A stretch of DNA of 64,000 nt from Streptomyces sp. SID13031 (GCF_010548305.1 NZ_JAAGLV010000005.1:124001-188000); one strand, 5' to 3'; numbered from the stretch's first letter, positions 35,031 to 46,206 are shown. Notes: generated from the letters alone by a model not told the origin. Program-made: numbers and translations.

Positions 35031-35053
35031 AAGAGCAAGGGGAGGAACTTTCT

Positions 35054-37366
35054 GTGAAAGCTCGTACCTGGCTCGCCGGCCTCGCGGTCGGCGCAGTCTC
35101 ACTCGGCCTGACAGCTCCGGGGCTCGCGAACAGCGCGCCCATTCCGTCCGCCGACAACGTAGCCGCCAAGAGCCCGGAGATCCGCACCATCGGAGCTCCG
35201 AAGGCCGGCGGCAAGGGCCTGGTCGCCAAGCGCGACACGACCGGTCGCGCCCACTCCATCCGGCCCACGACCCCGCTGAAGGCACCTGCCTCGGTCGGCG
35301 CGAAGGCCGGCCGGTCCGCTACCAGCAAGCCCGACGCGGTCGCCGTCGCCAAGGCGCAGGTGGCCACCATCGCGCCGTACTTCGGCGCTCGCCCGACTGA
35401 CCTGGTGGCGACGTCGAGCTCGCTCAGCACGCTCGGCTCGCAGGTCAAGTTCCAGCAGAACATCGACGGCGTCCCGGTCTACGGCGGCGAGATCGTCACC
35501 AACCTGGACAAGGCCGGCTCGCTCGAGTCCGCCAACGGTGAGGTCTCGCTCGCGACGTACGGGGCGTTCCCGGCGGTTGAGGCCGTCGACGCCGCGAAGG
35601 CCAAGGCGCAGGCCGCCGCGATCGACGTGGTCGAGCAGCGCGGCAAGCCCTACGCGAAGAACCTGACCGCCAAGCTCGTCGGCCCGCGCTGGTTCGACCT
35701 CAGCATCGTCACCCGGCAGCCCGGATCGGTCGCCATCCCGGTCTACCTGTACGACGTGTCCGGCCCCGGCGACGTCCGCTGGCAGGCCATGGTGCACGCG
35801 TCGGCCGGCAAGGCTGTCCTCGCCTGGGACCTGGCCGAGCACATCAGCCGCGTCGTCTGCGACGCGAACCGCACGAACATCGTCACCGGTAACGAGGACG
35901 CCCGCTGCGGCGGTGGCGTCTTCGCTCCGACCCGGGTCGAGGGTGGCCCCGTCTCGTCGGTCCAGGACGTCAACCAGGTGTTCGAGTTCTTCGGCGACAC
36001 GTCGAACACGTACGCCGGACTCGGCACCGACCTGACCCAGCTGATCGGCGTCGACTACGGCGACGGCCTCGGCAAGGCGATCCGCGGCACCGTCCGGGTC
36101 TGCGTCGCAGGTAGCTGCCCGTTCGCGAACGCGTTCTGGAACGGCGAGCAGATGGCCTTCGGTGAAGGCGTCAGCACCGACGACATCACCGGCCACGAGC
36201 TGACCCACGGCGTCACCCAGCACACGGCCGGCCTGGCCTACCTGTGGGAGTCGGGCGCGATCAACGAGGCGCTGTCCGACATCATGGGCGAGTTCGTCGA
36301 CCTGACCAACGGGTCCGCGGACGACACCCCGGCCAACCGCTGGCTGATGGGTGAGGGTTCGAGCCTCGGCGCGATCCGTTCGATGAAGGACCCGGGCCAG
36401 TTCGGCGACCCGGACAAGATGACCAGCACGAACTGGTTCGACGACACCTTCTTCCAAGACAACGGTGGCGTGCACCTGAACTCGGGCGTCGGCAACAAGA
36501 CGGCGTATCTGATCGCCGACGGTGGCTCGTTCAACGGGCAGACGGTGACTGGTATCGGCATCCCGAAGTCCGAGGCGCTGTGGCACGAGACCCAGAAGAT
36601 CCTGACCAGCGGCGCCGACTACGGTGACCTGGCCGAGGGTTTGCGGTCCACTTGCAACGTGCTGCAGAAGCACGACGTGGCGAACATGACGAACGCCGAC
36701 TGCGCCCAGGTCGCGAAGTCGATCAAGGCCACCGAGCTCGATTTGGAGCCCGGTGTCGGCAAGCCGGCCCAGGCCCCGGTCTGCGACACCGCCGGCGCCA
36801 AGGTGAAGAACCTGATCACGACCAGCTTCAAGCAGTACCCGGACGGCGTCGTTACCCGCAGCCCCGGCTGGGTACTCGGCAAGGGTGAGGGCGATTCGTC
36901 GGCGCAGGTCGACACCTCGTACTCCAATGACGGCGACGACTCGATGTACGGCCAGATCACGGACCCGGCCGGCAACATCACTGTCGAGACCAAGAACGCG
37001 ATGAAGATCAAGAACGAGAAGACGTACCTGCGCTTCACGCACTCGTACAACTTCTACAACGTGTTCTTCATCTTCTGGCTGCCGACCGGCACCGGGTCGA
37101 TGGACTACTCAGACGACAACGGCGCCACCTGGCATGACACCTCGGCACTGCCGTGGAAGAACGGTCCGACAGTGGACCCGAACTTCCCTGACCAACCGGC
37201 CGCCTGGCACGCGAACTCGGGCGGCTGGGAGACCAGCCGACTGGATGTCTCCCAGTTCAGCGGCAAGCTGCTGAAGTTCCGCTGGAACGGCCACGGCGGA
37301 GACTTCTCCGACCTGGTCCCCGGCAACTGGTGGCTCGACAACGCCACTATCTACACCTGCAGCTAG
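35054..37366 (+). CDS. Secreted M4 (thermolysin-like) metalloprotease with C-terminal extension
   Basis: 770 residues, GTG start with AAGGGGAGG 8 bases upstream. An N-terminal signal peptide (WLAGLAVGAVSLGLTAPGLANS) is followed by a propeptide with an FTP-type inhibitory region (VKFQQNIDGVPVYGGE). The catalytic domain has HELTH (about residues 381-385), the zinc Glu in GAINEALSD, and the second active-site His in DNGGVHLNSGV. The remaining 200 or so residues after DCAQVAKSI form an extra domain with FTHSYNFYN and DYSDDNGATWHD segments. That looks like the beta-rich, MAM-like domain found after immune inhibitor A-type proteases. The protease is autoprocessed and extracellular. A shared terminator follows. 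Confidence 0.92.
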   Translation: MKARTWLAGLAVGAVSLGLTAPGLANSAPIPSADNVAAKSPEIRTIGAPKAGGKGLVAKRDTTGRAHSIRPTTPLKAPASVGAKAGRSATSKPDAVAVAKAQVATIAPYFGARPTDLVATSSSLSTLGSQVKFQQNIDGVPVYGGEIVTNLDKAGSLESANGEVSLATYGAFPAVEAVDAAKAKAQAAAIDVVEQRGKPYAKNLTAKLVGPRWFDLSIVTRQPGSVAIPVYLYDVSGPGDVRWQAMVHASAGKAVLAWDLAEHISRVVCDANRTNIVTGNEDARCGGGVFAPTRVEGGPVSSVQDVNQVFEFFGDTSNTYAGLGTDLTQLIGVDYGDGLGKAIRGTVRVCVAGSCPFANAFWNGEQMAFGEGVSTDDITGHELTHGVTQHTAGLAYLWESGAINEALSDIMGEFVDLTNGSADDTPANRWLMGEGSSLGAIRSMKDPGQFGDPDKMTSTNWFDDTFFQDNGGVHLNSGVGNKTAYLIADGGSFNGQTVTGIGIPKSEALWHETQKILTSGADYGDLAEGLRSTCNVLQKHDVANMTNADCAQVAKSIKATELDLEPGVGKPAQAPVCDTAGAKVKNLITTSFKQYPDGVVTRSPGWVLGKGEGDSSAQVDTSYSNDGDDSMYGQITDPAGNITVETKNAMKIKNEKTYLRFTHSYNFYNVFFIFWLPTGTGSMDYSDDNGATWHDTSALPWKNGPTVDPNFPDQPAAWHANSGGWETSRLDVSQFSGKLLKFRWNGHGGDFSDLVPGNWWLDNATIYTCS

Positions 37367-37382
37367 TACCAGTCAGCTGCTG

Positions 37383-37412
37383 AAGGCCCGGCGGATCCGT
37401 CCGCCGGGCCTT
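37383..37412. terminator. Bidirectional hairpin terminator
   Basis: AAGGCCCGGCGGA at 37383-37395 and TCCGCCGGGCCTT at 37400-37412 form a perfect 13-base stem with a 4-base loop. It lies between the convergent ends of the M4 protease gene (stop 37366) and the UvrA-like gene (stop 37421), so it can stop transcription from both sides. The AA/TT ends give short A and U tracts on each strand. Confidence 0.9.
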
Positions 37413-37420
37413 CTCACCGT

Positions 37421-39730
<2,310 letters not shown>

Positions 39731-39845
39731 ACGTTCCAGTTTCTCATTGACCCGCCGATAGAGGCTTTTCCGGTACTACGCTCCGCCGCCGAGCGTGCCT
39801 GCCGATGCAAACCTTGTATCGGCGGAGGAACCCTCTAGTGCGAGG

Positions 39846-40496
39846 TCAACCGGTGACCGGCGCGGTCCACAGCCCGGCGAGCGCGTCGATGAGCCCGGTC
39901 GCGGTGTCGTCCCAGGTGGCGCGGAGGACCGGCGTCCCTTCGGCGACGCCGCGTTCGTACTCGGCCAGCAGATGCACCATCAGCAGCCGGGCCATGTCGC
40001 TGCGCTCACGCCGCACCTCGGGTGGCAGTGCCGGGAGGCTGAGCTTGAGCCCGTCGATGCTCTGCTGCAGTGACGGAGAGCTCAAGGACTCCTCGACCAT
40101 GATCCGGCGCAGCCCGGGATCCGTCATCACCTGGGCGCCGAAGCGCGCGAACCAAGTCGGTGGACCGGTCTCGGCCAGGTGCTCGGTCTGCGGCCGGATC
40201 AGGCAATTCAGCCAGTCGCGGAGCTCCGGTTCAGCGGGGAGTCCGGCCAGCATCCGCGCCCGCAGTCGCTCGATCTGCTCGGTGTGCCTGCGGACGATCG
40301 CGCGGACGAGGTCGGTCTTGGTGCCGAAGTGGTAGCCGACCGCGGCGTTGTTGCCCTGCCCGGCCGCCTCGCTGATCTGCCGGTTGGACACCCCGAACAC
40401 GCCGTGCTCGGCGAACAGCCGCTCGGCGGTCGCCAGGATCACGTCGCGGGTGGCGCCAGCCCGGTCGGCCCGCGCGGTCTTCTCGGCCGCCGTCAT
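39846..40496 (-). CDS. TetR-family repressor, divergent to the MFS gene
   Basis: 216 residues. N-terminal helix-turn-helix VSNRQISEAAGQGNNAAVGYHFGTKTDL is the TetR signature with YHFGTK as recognition helix end. The C-terminal ligand domain is variable. Divergent from the MFS exporter at 40628 with a 20-base perfect inverted repeat between them, the classical layout for a local repressor of an efflux gene that is released by the pump's substrate. Inducer unknown. Confidence 0.92.
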   Translation of the reverse strand: MTAAEKTARADRAGATRDVILATAERLFAEHGVFGVSNRQISEAAGQGNNAAVGYHFGTKTDLVRAIVRRHTEQIERLRARMLAGLPAEPELRDWLNCLIRPQTEHLAETGPPTWFARFGAQVMTDPGLRRIMVEESLSSPSLQQSIDGLKLSLPALPPEVRRERSDMARLLMVHLLAEYERGVAEGTPVLRATWDDTATGLIDALAGLWTAPVTG

Positions 40497-40546
40497 GAGT
40501 TCACCTCTCGTCTCGATCTCTTGTCCAGTCTGTCAGTTCGCTTGCG

Positions 40547-40566
40547 TAAGTCAACTGACTGACTTA
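40547..40566. promoter_or_regulatory. Probable TetR operator between regulator and exporter
   Basis: TAAGTCAACTGACTGACTTA is a perfect 7-base inverted repeat around a 6-base centre. A second overlapping repeat, GTCAGTT at 40532-40538 with AACTGAC at 40553-40559, extends it to the left. It lies 50 bases before the regulator start and 62 before the exporter start, so it can control both genes. Confidence 0.65.
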
Positions 40567-40627
40567 ATGTATGCCTTGTTCCAAGCTAGTTGCTCAGTCG
40601 CCCGTGCACGTCAATCGGAGGCTCCCC

Positions 40628-42085
40628 GTGCCTGCTGCCCCTGCCGATCCGGCCGAGGTGTCCGCCCCACCGAAACCCACCGCCGTCGTGGCGGTGCTCG
40701 CTTTCGGCGGCATCGTGGTCTCGCTGATGCAGACCCTCGTCATCCCGCTGATTCCCGAGCTCCCGAAGCTGCTGCACGCCAAGGCGTCCGGTACCGCGTG
40801 GGTCATCACGGCCACCCTGCTCGCCGCTGCGGTCGCAGTACCGGTGGCCGGCCGCCTCGGTGACATGTACGGCAAGCGCCGGATGCTGCTGGTCAGCCTC
40901 GGGCTGCTCATCACCGGCTCGGTCGTCGCGGCCCTGAGCGACTCGCTCACGCCGATGCTCATCGGCCGCATCCTGCAGGGCATGTCCGCCGCCGTGATCC
41001 CGCTCGGGATCAGCATCATGCGCGACGAACTGCCGGCCGAACGCCTCGGCTCCGCGACCGCCCAGATGAGCGCCTCGCTCGGCGTCGGTGGCGCGCTCGG
41101 TCTGCCGGCCGCCGCATTCCTTGCCGACCGCGCGGACTGGCACGTGCTCTTCTGGACCTCGGCCGGCCTGGGCGTCATCGTGCTCGCGCTGGTGCTGTCC
41201 TTCGTTCCCGAGTCCGCCGTCCGCTCCGGCGGCCGGTTCGACGTCGTTGGTGCGGCAGGACTCTCGGTCGGTCTGATCAGCCTGCTGCTCGCGATCTCCA
41301 AGGGCGCCGACTGGGGTTGGGGCACCACCCGGACCATCGGCCTGCTCGGTGCGGCCGTCGTCGTCTTCGGGGCCTGGGGCTGGTACGAGCGGCGTATGTC
41401 GCAACCGCTCGTCGATCTCCGGGTTGCCGCGCGGCCCCAGGTGCTGTTCACCAACATCGCGTCGGCGGTGTTCGGCTTCGCGATGTTCTCGATGTCGCTG
41501 GTCCTGCCGACGCTACTGCAGTTGCCCAAGGCAACCGGTTACGGCCTCGGCCAGTCGATGCTGACCGCCGGACTCGTGATGGGTCCGTCCGGCCTGGTGA
41601 TGATGGCGACCGCGCCACTGTCGGCCATGGTCTCGAAGGCCAGGGGGCCGAAGGTGACGCTGATGATCGGCGCGATCGTCGTCGCCCTCGGCTACGCGCT
41701 CGGCATCGTCGCGATGTCGGCGGTCTGGCAACTCGTCATCGTCTCGGCCGTGGTCGGGGCCGGTGTCGGTTTCGCGTACGGTGCGATGCCGGCGCTCATC
41801 ATGGGCGCGGTCCCGGTCTCGGAGACGGCGGCCGCGAACAGCCTCAACACGCTGATGCGGTCGATCGGCACGTCGGTCTCGAGCGCGGTCGCGGGCGTCA
41901 TCCTCGCCCACCTGACGATCAGCCTCGGACCGGTCAGTGTTCCGTCGAAGGGAGCCTTCCAGGTGATCCTGGCGATCGGGTCCGGCGCCGCACTGGCCGC
42001 CTTCGCTGTCGCGGCCTTGATTCCAGCCCGGCGCACGGACGCGGCCCCCGACTCCGCCACGGCGGAGGCCGCCACTGTCAGCTGA
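40628..42085 (+). CDS. MFS multidrug exporter (DHA2/EmrB-QacA type)
   Basis: 485 residues from the GTG at 40628, chosen because CGGAGG (40616-40621) precedes it; an in-frame ATG at 40571 overlaps the operator region and lacks a ribosome site. About 14 hydrophobic segments are visible. The loop 2-3 motif is GRLGDMYGKRRM, and motif C is GVGGALGLPAAAF. Drug:H+ antiport is the family role. It is controlled, by inference, by the divergent TetR protein. Confidence 0.9.
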   Translation: MPAAPADPAEVSAPPKPTAVVAVLAFGGIVVSLMQTLVIPLIPELPKLLHAKASGTAWVITATLLAAAVAVPVAGRLGDMYGKRRMLLVSLGLLITGSVVAALSDSLTPMLIGRILQGMSAAVIPLGISIMRDELPAERLGSATAQMSASLGVGGALGLPAAAFLADRADWHVLFWTSAGLGVIVLALVLSFVPESAVRSGGRFDVVGAAGLSVGLISLLLAISKGADWGWGTTRTIGLLGAAVVVFGAWGWYERRMSQPLVDLRVAARPQVLFTNIASAVFGFAMFSMSLVLPTLLQLPKATGYGLGQSMLTAGLVMGPSGLVMMATAPLSAMVSKARGPKVTLMIGAIVVALGYALGIVAMSAVWQLVIVSAVVGAGVGFAYGAMPALIMGAVPVSETAAANSLNTLMRSIGTSVSSAVAGVILAHLTISLGPVSVPSKGAFQVILAIGSGAALAAFAVAALIPARRTDAAPDSATAEAATVS

Positions 42086-42091
42086 GAGGTG

Positions 42092-42800
42092 CTACGGGGC
42101 TGCCCGGAGTCCGGCCACGGCTGAGACGACCCGGGCGATCTCGTCCTCGGTGTTGTAGTAGTGCGGCGACAACCGCAGGCACCAGTCGACGTCCTTGTCG
42201 CCGAAGTCGAACTGGGCGAACCGCCGGAAGCTCAACGCCGAATTGATGCCGCGGGCATCCATCGCCGCCTTGAACCCCTCGGCCTGCCACCCCTCGACCG
42301 CGATGGTGACCAGCCCGCCCAGCTGGTCGCCCTGATCAAGCGCCCGTACTCCAGGCAGAACGGCCAGCCCATCACGCAAGAGCCCGGCCAGGTACGGGGT
42401 CCGTTGCGAGATCACCCCCAGGCCAACAGCACGGGCATACCGAATCGCGGCGGCGCAGCCGACGATCGTCGCGTAGGGAAACTCCCACTCCTCGAAGCGC
42501 GCCGCGGTCTCACTCGGCCGGTAACCACCGGTCGAAGTCCAGTCGGCGCCGTGCATGTCGATGAACAACGGCTCGTACCCGGCCTGCAGGACACGATCCG
42601 ACACGAACAGGAAGCCCGAGCCGCGGGGGCCGCGGAGGAACTTGCGGCAGGTTCCCGTGAGGAGGTCGCAGCCGATCTCCTCGACGTCGATCGGGTACTG
42701 ACCGACGGACTGGCAGGCGTCGACGATGTACAGCAGGTCGAGCTCGCGGCAGTGCCGGCCGATCTCCGCCACCGGCGCTTCGGTACTTCGCCACTGAGAA
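42092..42800 (-). pseudogene. Class V aminotransferase fragment lacking its N-terminal part
   Basis: The 226 residues from the GTG at 42772 contain the PLP-binding half of a cysteine-desulfurase-like aminotransferase: VDACQSVGQYPIDV, then GTCRKFLRGPRG with the Schiff-base lysine, and the C-terminal domain to LRLSPHYYNTEDEI. In-frame family-like residues (SQWRSTEAPVAEI) continue upstream to about 42800 and then stop. Full-length members have 370-400 residues, so roughly 150 are missing, including the first PLP-contacting region. The break coincides with the tail of a plus-strand gene (next entry). It may still be translated from GTG 42772 but should be inactive. Confidence 0.75.
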
Positions 42801-42888
42801 GCCCGGCTCCTTGCTACGCCTCAACTTCGCCGCAGCCGCCGACACGGCCGAGCTCTCAACTGCCGCTCGCCGGCTTGCCCGGATCTGA
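42781..42888 (+). pseudogene. C-terminal remnant of a plus-strand gene, probably a fold-type I aminotransferase
   Basis: The frame ending with TGA at 42886-42888 reads RYFATEKPGSLLRLNFAAA and then a helix rich in Ala, Arg and Leu to ARRLARI. This looks like the C-terminal end of a class I aminotransferase or MocR-type regulator. There is no body for it upstream; at about 42790 it meets the broken front of the class V fragment on the other strand, and its tail overlaps the MarR gene end. It is best read as one side of a deletion joint. The family assignment rests on a short stretch. Confidence 0.5.
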
Positions 42889-43410
42889 CCGCACCCGGCC
42901 GGTCACGTCATCCAGCAGCGCCTGAAGCTTGTCCGCCAGGAGATCGCGCTCTCCCGCGCTGAGGGATGAGACCAACTCGGATTCCCGGGTGAGTACCTGG
43001 TCGACGGTCCGCTCGATGAGGGCGTGACCGTCATCGGTCAGCGAGACGATCACCGCCCGGGACCCGTCGTTCTCGGTACGCCGCTCGACCAGCCCGGCCT
43101 GCTCAGCCCGGCTGACGCGTTGCGAGATCGCCCCCGCGGTGACCAGCGTGCGCTCGGAGAGTTGGCGAGTGCTCAGCTCGTACGGCGTACCGGCACGGCG
43201 CAGGACGCTGAGCAGGTCAAGCGTGGCGGGGTCGACGCCGAGGTCGGACAGCACCCGGCGCCGGTCGTCGGCGAGCAGTTTGGCCAGCCGCCACAGGGGA
43301 GTGACGATCCCGATCGAATCGGTCGGCGTCCCGGGTCGCTCACGCTGCCAGGCCGCGGCGATGGCGGCCGCCGGGTGGGGGCTCGCGCTGTCGAGGGGAT
43401 AGGAATCCAC
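42856..43410 (-). CDS. MarR-family transcriptional regulator
   Basis: 184 residues. Winged helix region: LSTRQLSERTLVTAGAISQRVSRAEQAGLVERR (about residues 78-110) followed by the wing DGSRAVIVSLTDDGHALIE. Members are dimeric repressors that respond to small aromatic or oxidative signals. It is divergent from a short-chain dehydrogenase with a 14-base palindrome in the 53-base gap, so it very likely controls that gene and itself. Confidence 0.92.
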   Translation of the reverse strand: MDSYPLDSASPHPAAAIAAAWQRERPGTPTDSIGIVTPLWRLAKLLADDRRRVLSDLGVDPATLDLLSVLRRAGTPYELSTRQLSERTLVTAGAISQRVSRAEQAGLVERRTENDGSRAVIVSLTDDGHALIERTVDQVLTRESELVSSLSAGERDLLADKLQALLDDVTGRVRSDPGKPASGS

Positions 43411-43430
43411 GGGCCTATGCTACATTTAGC

Positions 43431-43444
43431 TCTAAACGTTTAGA
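43431..43444. promoter_or_regulatory. Probable MarR operator
   Basis: TCTAAACGTTTAGA is a perfect 14-base palindrome. It is flanked by further half sites TTTAG at 43425-43429 and CTAAA at 43446-43450. It is unusually A/T-rich for this DNA and lies between the MarR start (43410) and the dehydrogenase start (43464), covering the likely promoter of both. Confidence 0.75.
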
Positions 43445-43463
43445 CCTAAACGGGAGGCTTGGC

Positions 43464-44186
43464 GTGTCCAGAACGATCGTGGTGACCGGCGGCGGTACGG
43501 GGATCGGCAAAGCGGTGGCCGAGCGGTTCCGCGCAGACGGAGACCAGGTGGTGATCACTGGCCGGCGGGCCGAGGTCCTCGAGAAGACGGCGGCTGAGCT
43601 CGGTGGCAAGGCAGTGGTCTGCGACGGCACTGACCCCGAGCAGGTACGCCGGCTGCTGGACGAGTTGCCGGGGGAGGTGCACGTGCTCGTCAACAACGCG
43701 GGCGGTAACACCGACTTCGGAGCGGCTGACGGTCACGACGACCTCGCCGTCGTGAAGAACAACTGGCTGGCCAACTTCGACACCAACGTCCTGACCGCCG
43801 TACTGGCGACCACCGCCCTCATGCCGAGACTCGTCGATGGGGGAGCGGTCGTTCACGTCGGCTCCATCGCCGGCGCTCGCGGCGCAGGCTCTTACGGTGC
43901 CGCGAAAGCCGCGCTCGCCACCTGGAACCAGGATGTCGCCACAGAGCTCGGTCCGCGCGGAATCACCTCGAACGTGGTCGCCCCCGGCTACACCGCCGAG
44001 ACCGAGTTCTTCCAGGACCGAATGACCCCCGACCGGCGCAACCAGTTGCTGGAGGCAACCATGCTGCGGCGGGAGGGCGAGGTGGCCGACATCGCCGCGG
44101 CGATCCACTTCCTCGCCTCACCCGCCGCCCGGCACATCACCGCGCAGGTCCTCCACGTCAACGGCGGCGCCCTCACCACCCGGTGA
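43464..44186 (+). CDS. Short-chain dehydrogenase/reductase
   Basis: 240 residues, GTG start with CGGGAGG just upstream. Rossmann motif TGGGTGIGKAVAERF (TGxxxGxG), NNAGGN, catalytic Ser in VGSIAGARGAG, Tyr-Lys in SYGAAKAAL (YxxxK), and NVVAPGYTAETEFF after it. Classical SDR of NADPH preference judging from the basic GRRAE segment. It is probably induced through the divergent MarR regulator; the substrate, perhaps a xenobiotic carbonyl, is unknown. Confidence 0.92.
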   Translation: MSRTIVVTGGGTGIGKAVAERFRADGDQVVITGRRAEVLEKTAAELGGKAVVCDGTDPEQVRRLLDELPGEVHVLVNNAGGNTDFGAADGHDDLAVVKNNWLANFDTNVLTAVLATTALMPRLVDGGAVVHVGSIAGARGAGSYGAAKAALATWNQDVATELGPRGITSNVVAPGYTAETEFFQDRMTPDRRNQLLEATMLRREGEVADIAAAIHFLASPAARHITAQVLHVNGGALTTR

Positions 44187-44268
44187 GCCAGAGCTTTCCC
44201 AGCGAACCACTCCATCAAGTTCACCGGTCCATGCCGCTGTTTCGCGCCCGGTCCGACACAATGGGCCC

Positions 44269-45318
44269 ATGCGTGCCACCGTCAAGGACGTAGCCAAGTT
44301 GGCCGGGGTGTCGCCGAAGACGGTCTCCAACGTCATCAACGGCGTGGTTTTCGTGCGGCCGGAGACCCGGGAGCGGGTCGAGCAGGCGTTGGCCGAGCTC
44401 GACTATGTGCCGAACATGAGTGCTCGCGGCCTGCGCAACGGGCGGTCGGGGATGATCGGGCTGGCGTTGCCCGACCTGCTTCGGCCGTACTCCGCGGAGA
44501 TCACCCATCTCGTCGTCGAGTTGGCGCACCAGCGTGGCTGGGGGGTGCAGATCGAGCAGACCGCGGCCGAACCGAAGCGTGAGTTCGAGTTGCTCTCCAA
44601 GGCCCGGGCGCATCTGGTCGACGGACTCATCCTGAACCCGGTCAACCTCGACGACAGTGCCGTGATGACCGCCGGCCCGTTGCCCGCGGTCGTCCTGATC
44701 GGTGACGTCGACCAGGACATGGTCAGCCAGGTCGCGATCGACAACGTCGCCGCCGCGCGCGACATGACGCAGCACCTGCTGGACCAGGGTTTCCGCCGCA
44801 TCGCCGCCGTCGGCACCCCGGAGATCCCCAGTGGATCGAGCGGCACCGGCCGGGTCGGCGGCTCCACCGACGCAGCCGGTACTGCGGCGGCGCGACTCCG
44901 GACGCTCGGCTATCGCGAGACCCTCGCCAAGGCTGGGATCGGGCCTGACCCCGAGTTGGAGATCGCCCTCGATCGCTGGAGTCCGGAAGGCGCCGTGGCG
45001 GTGGTCGGGCGCTACCTGGAGGACCACGAACTGCCAGACGCGTTCTTCTGCTTCACCGACACGATCGCCTTCGGTGCGCTTTCGGCGCTGTGGACAGCGG
45101 GGGTCGCGGTACCGGGGGACTGCGCGGTCGCCGGGTTCGACAACATCCTGGAGAGCCAGTACACGGTGCCGCCGCTGACGACGATCGACTTCGACCGCCG
45201 GCTGTTCATCGAATCGGCCCTGGACCTGCTCGGTGAGCGGATGGCCGACAAGGACGCGACCCCACGCCGGGTGATGATCCCGCACCGGATCATCAGCCGC
45301 GCCAGTACCGGGCGTTAG
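44269..45318 (+). CDS. LacI-family transcriptional regulator
   Basis: 349 residues. N-terminal LacI DNA-binding domain TVKDVAKLAGVSPKTVSNVING with hinge SARGLRNGRSG, followed by a periplasmic-binding-protein-like effector domain (IAAVGTPEIP, FCFTDTIAFG, VAGFDNI). Such regulators sense sugars and usually neighbour ABC sugar transporters. Here the only neighbour of that kind is a broken MalG-type permease directly downstream, so its cognate operon has probably been lost. Confidence 0.92.
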   Translation: MRATVKDVAKLAGVSPKTVSNVINGVVFVRPETRERVEQALAELDYVPNMSARGLRNGRSGMIGLALPDLLRPYSAEITHLVVELAHQRGWGVQIEQTAAEPKREFELLSKARAHLVDGLILNPVNLDDSAVMTAGPLPAVVLIGDVDQDMVSQVAIDNVAAARDMTQHLLDQGFRRIAAVGTPEIPSGSSGTGRVGGSTDAAGTAAARLRTLGYRETLAKAGIGPDPELEIALDRWSPEGAVAVVGRYLEDHELPDAFFCFTDTIAFGALSALWTAGVAVPGDCAVAGFDNILESQYTVPPLTTIDFDRRLFIESALDLLGERMADKDATPRRVMIPHRIISRASTGR

Positions 45319-45344
45319 GCACAAAGTCGAACGCCTGCCGTAAG

Positions 45345-45995
45345 GTGCTGACGGCGGGTGACCTCCCGGCCTGGGCGTGGAACAGCCTGATCACCTCGGT
45401 CGCGATCACGCTGATCACCGTGGCGACGTCGGCACTGGCTGGTTATGCGTTCTACCGGATGGATTTCCGGGGCCGTCGCTGGCTGTACGCCGCGATCATC
45501 GCGGCGATCATCATCCCGCCCCAGTTGCTGATCGTGCCGCTGTTCCGGCAGATGCTCGCCTTCGACCTGGCCGACACCTATTGGGGAATTATTCTCCCGC
45601 AGGCGTTCGCACCCGCGATGGTGCTCATTTTGAAGCGCTTCTTCGACCAGATCCCGGTCGAACTCGAGGACGCCGCGCGGGTCGACGGCGCGAATCGCCT
45701 CCGGGTCTTCTGGTCGATCGTGTTGCCTTTGTCACGCCCGATACTTGCCGCGGTAGCGATCTTCGTCTTCATCGGCGCATGGAACAACTTCCTCTGGCCC
45801 TTCATCGTGACCACGAACGCCGAGCTGATGACGCTTCCGGTGGGTCTGCAGACAGTCAAGAGCGCATATGGGCTGCAATATGCGCAGAACATGGCATCCG
45901 CGATCCTCGCCGCGCTACCGCTGGTGATAGTTTTCCTCTTTTTCCAAAGGCAGATCATCAAGGGAATCGCGACCACAGGTTTCGGTGGGCAGTAG
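45345..45995 (+). pseudogene. MalG-type sugar ABC transporter permease lacking its N-terminus
   Basis: 216 residues from GTG 45345, against about 275-300 for intact MalG-like permeases. Present: four or five membrane segments and the EAA loop ELEDAARVDGANRLRVFWSIVLPLS that docks to the ATPase. Missing: the first membrane helix and the following periplasmic loop. The residues just before the start (SNACRK) do not fit the family, while VLTAGDLPAWAWNSL does, so the break is at about 45340. It lies 26 bases after the LacI stop with no binding protein or other permease nearby. It looks like the relic of a deleted sugar import operon. Confidence 0.75.
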
Positions 45996-46078
45996 CTCGC
46001 TGGACAAAAGTTCCGGCAGGCGGGATTCGGGCGGTCATCTCTTGAAAAGACCGTCACCGTGAGCAAGGCTGCCGGGAT

Positions 46079-46182
46079 CACTTCCGTGCCTGGTCGGTCC
46101 GGAAGTGCTGGCAACTGTTGCGCAGTACTGCGCAATCAGGACCGTTGCGCAGTACTAACAGTTGTCCCGTCAACAACTGTTC
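46079..46182. repeat. Cluster of nested inverted repeats
   Basis: Within about 100 bases: CACTTCC (46079-46085) with GGAAGTG (46101-46107); CAACTGTT (46112-46119) with AACAGTTG (46157-46164); the perfect 18-base palindrome TTGCGCAGTACTGCGCAA (46118-46135); a second copy of its left two thirds, TTGCGCAGTACT (46145-46156); and ACAGTTG (46158-46164) with CAACTGT (46174-46180). This looks like a multi-site operator or a recombination site. It precedes the small frame at 46207. No protein binding it can be named. Confidence 0.6.
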
Positions 46183-46206
46183 CTCGGGGGAACGAAAGGG
46201 GGATTT

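Noticed and set aside
34688..35038. 116-residue minus-strand frame between the esterase and the M4 protease
   Set aside because: Crosses the terminator hairpin and promoter region and has no recognisable domain.
35099..37042. Long minus-strand frame opposite the M4 protease
   Set aside because: Composition is the mirror of a GC-rich gene (Val/Asp/Arg/Leu-rich); no family pattern.
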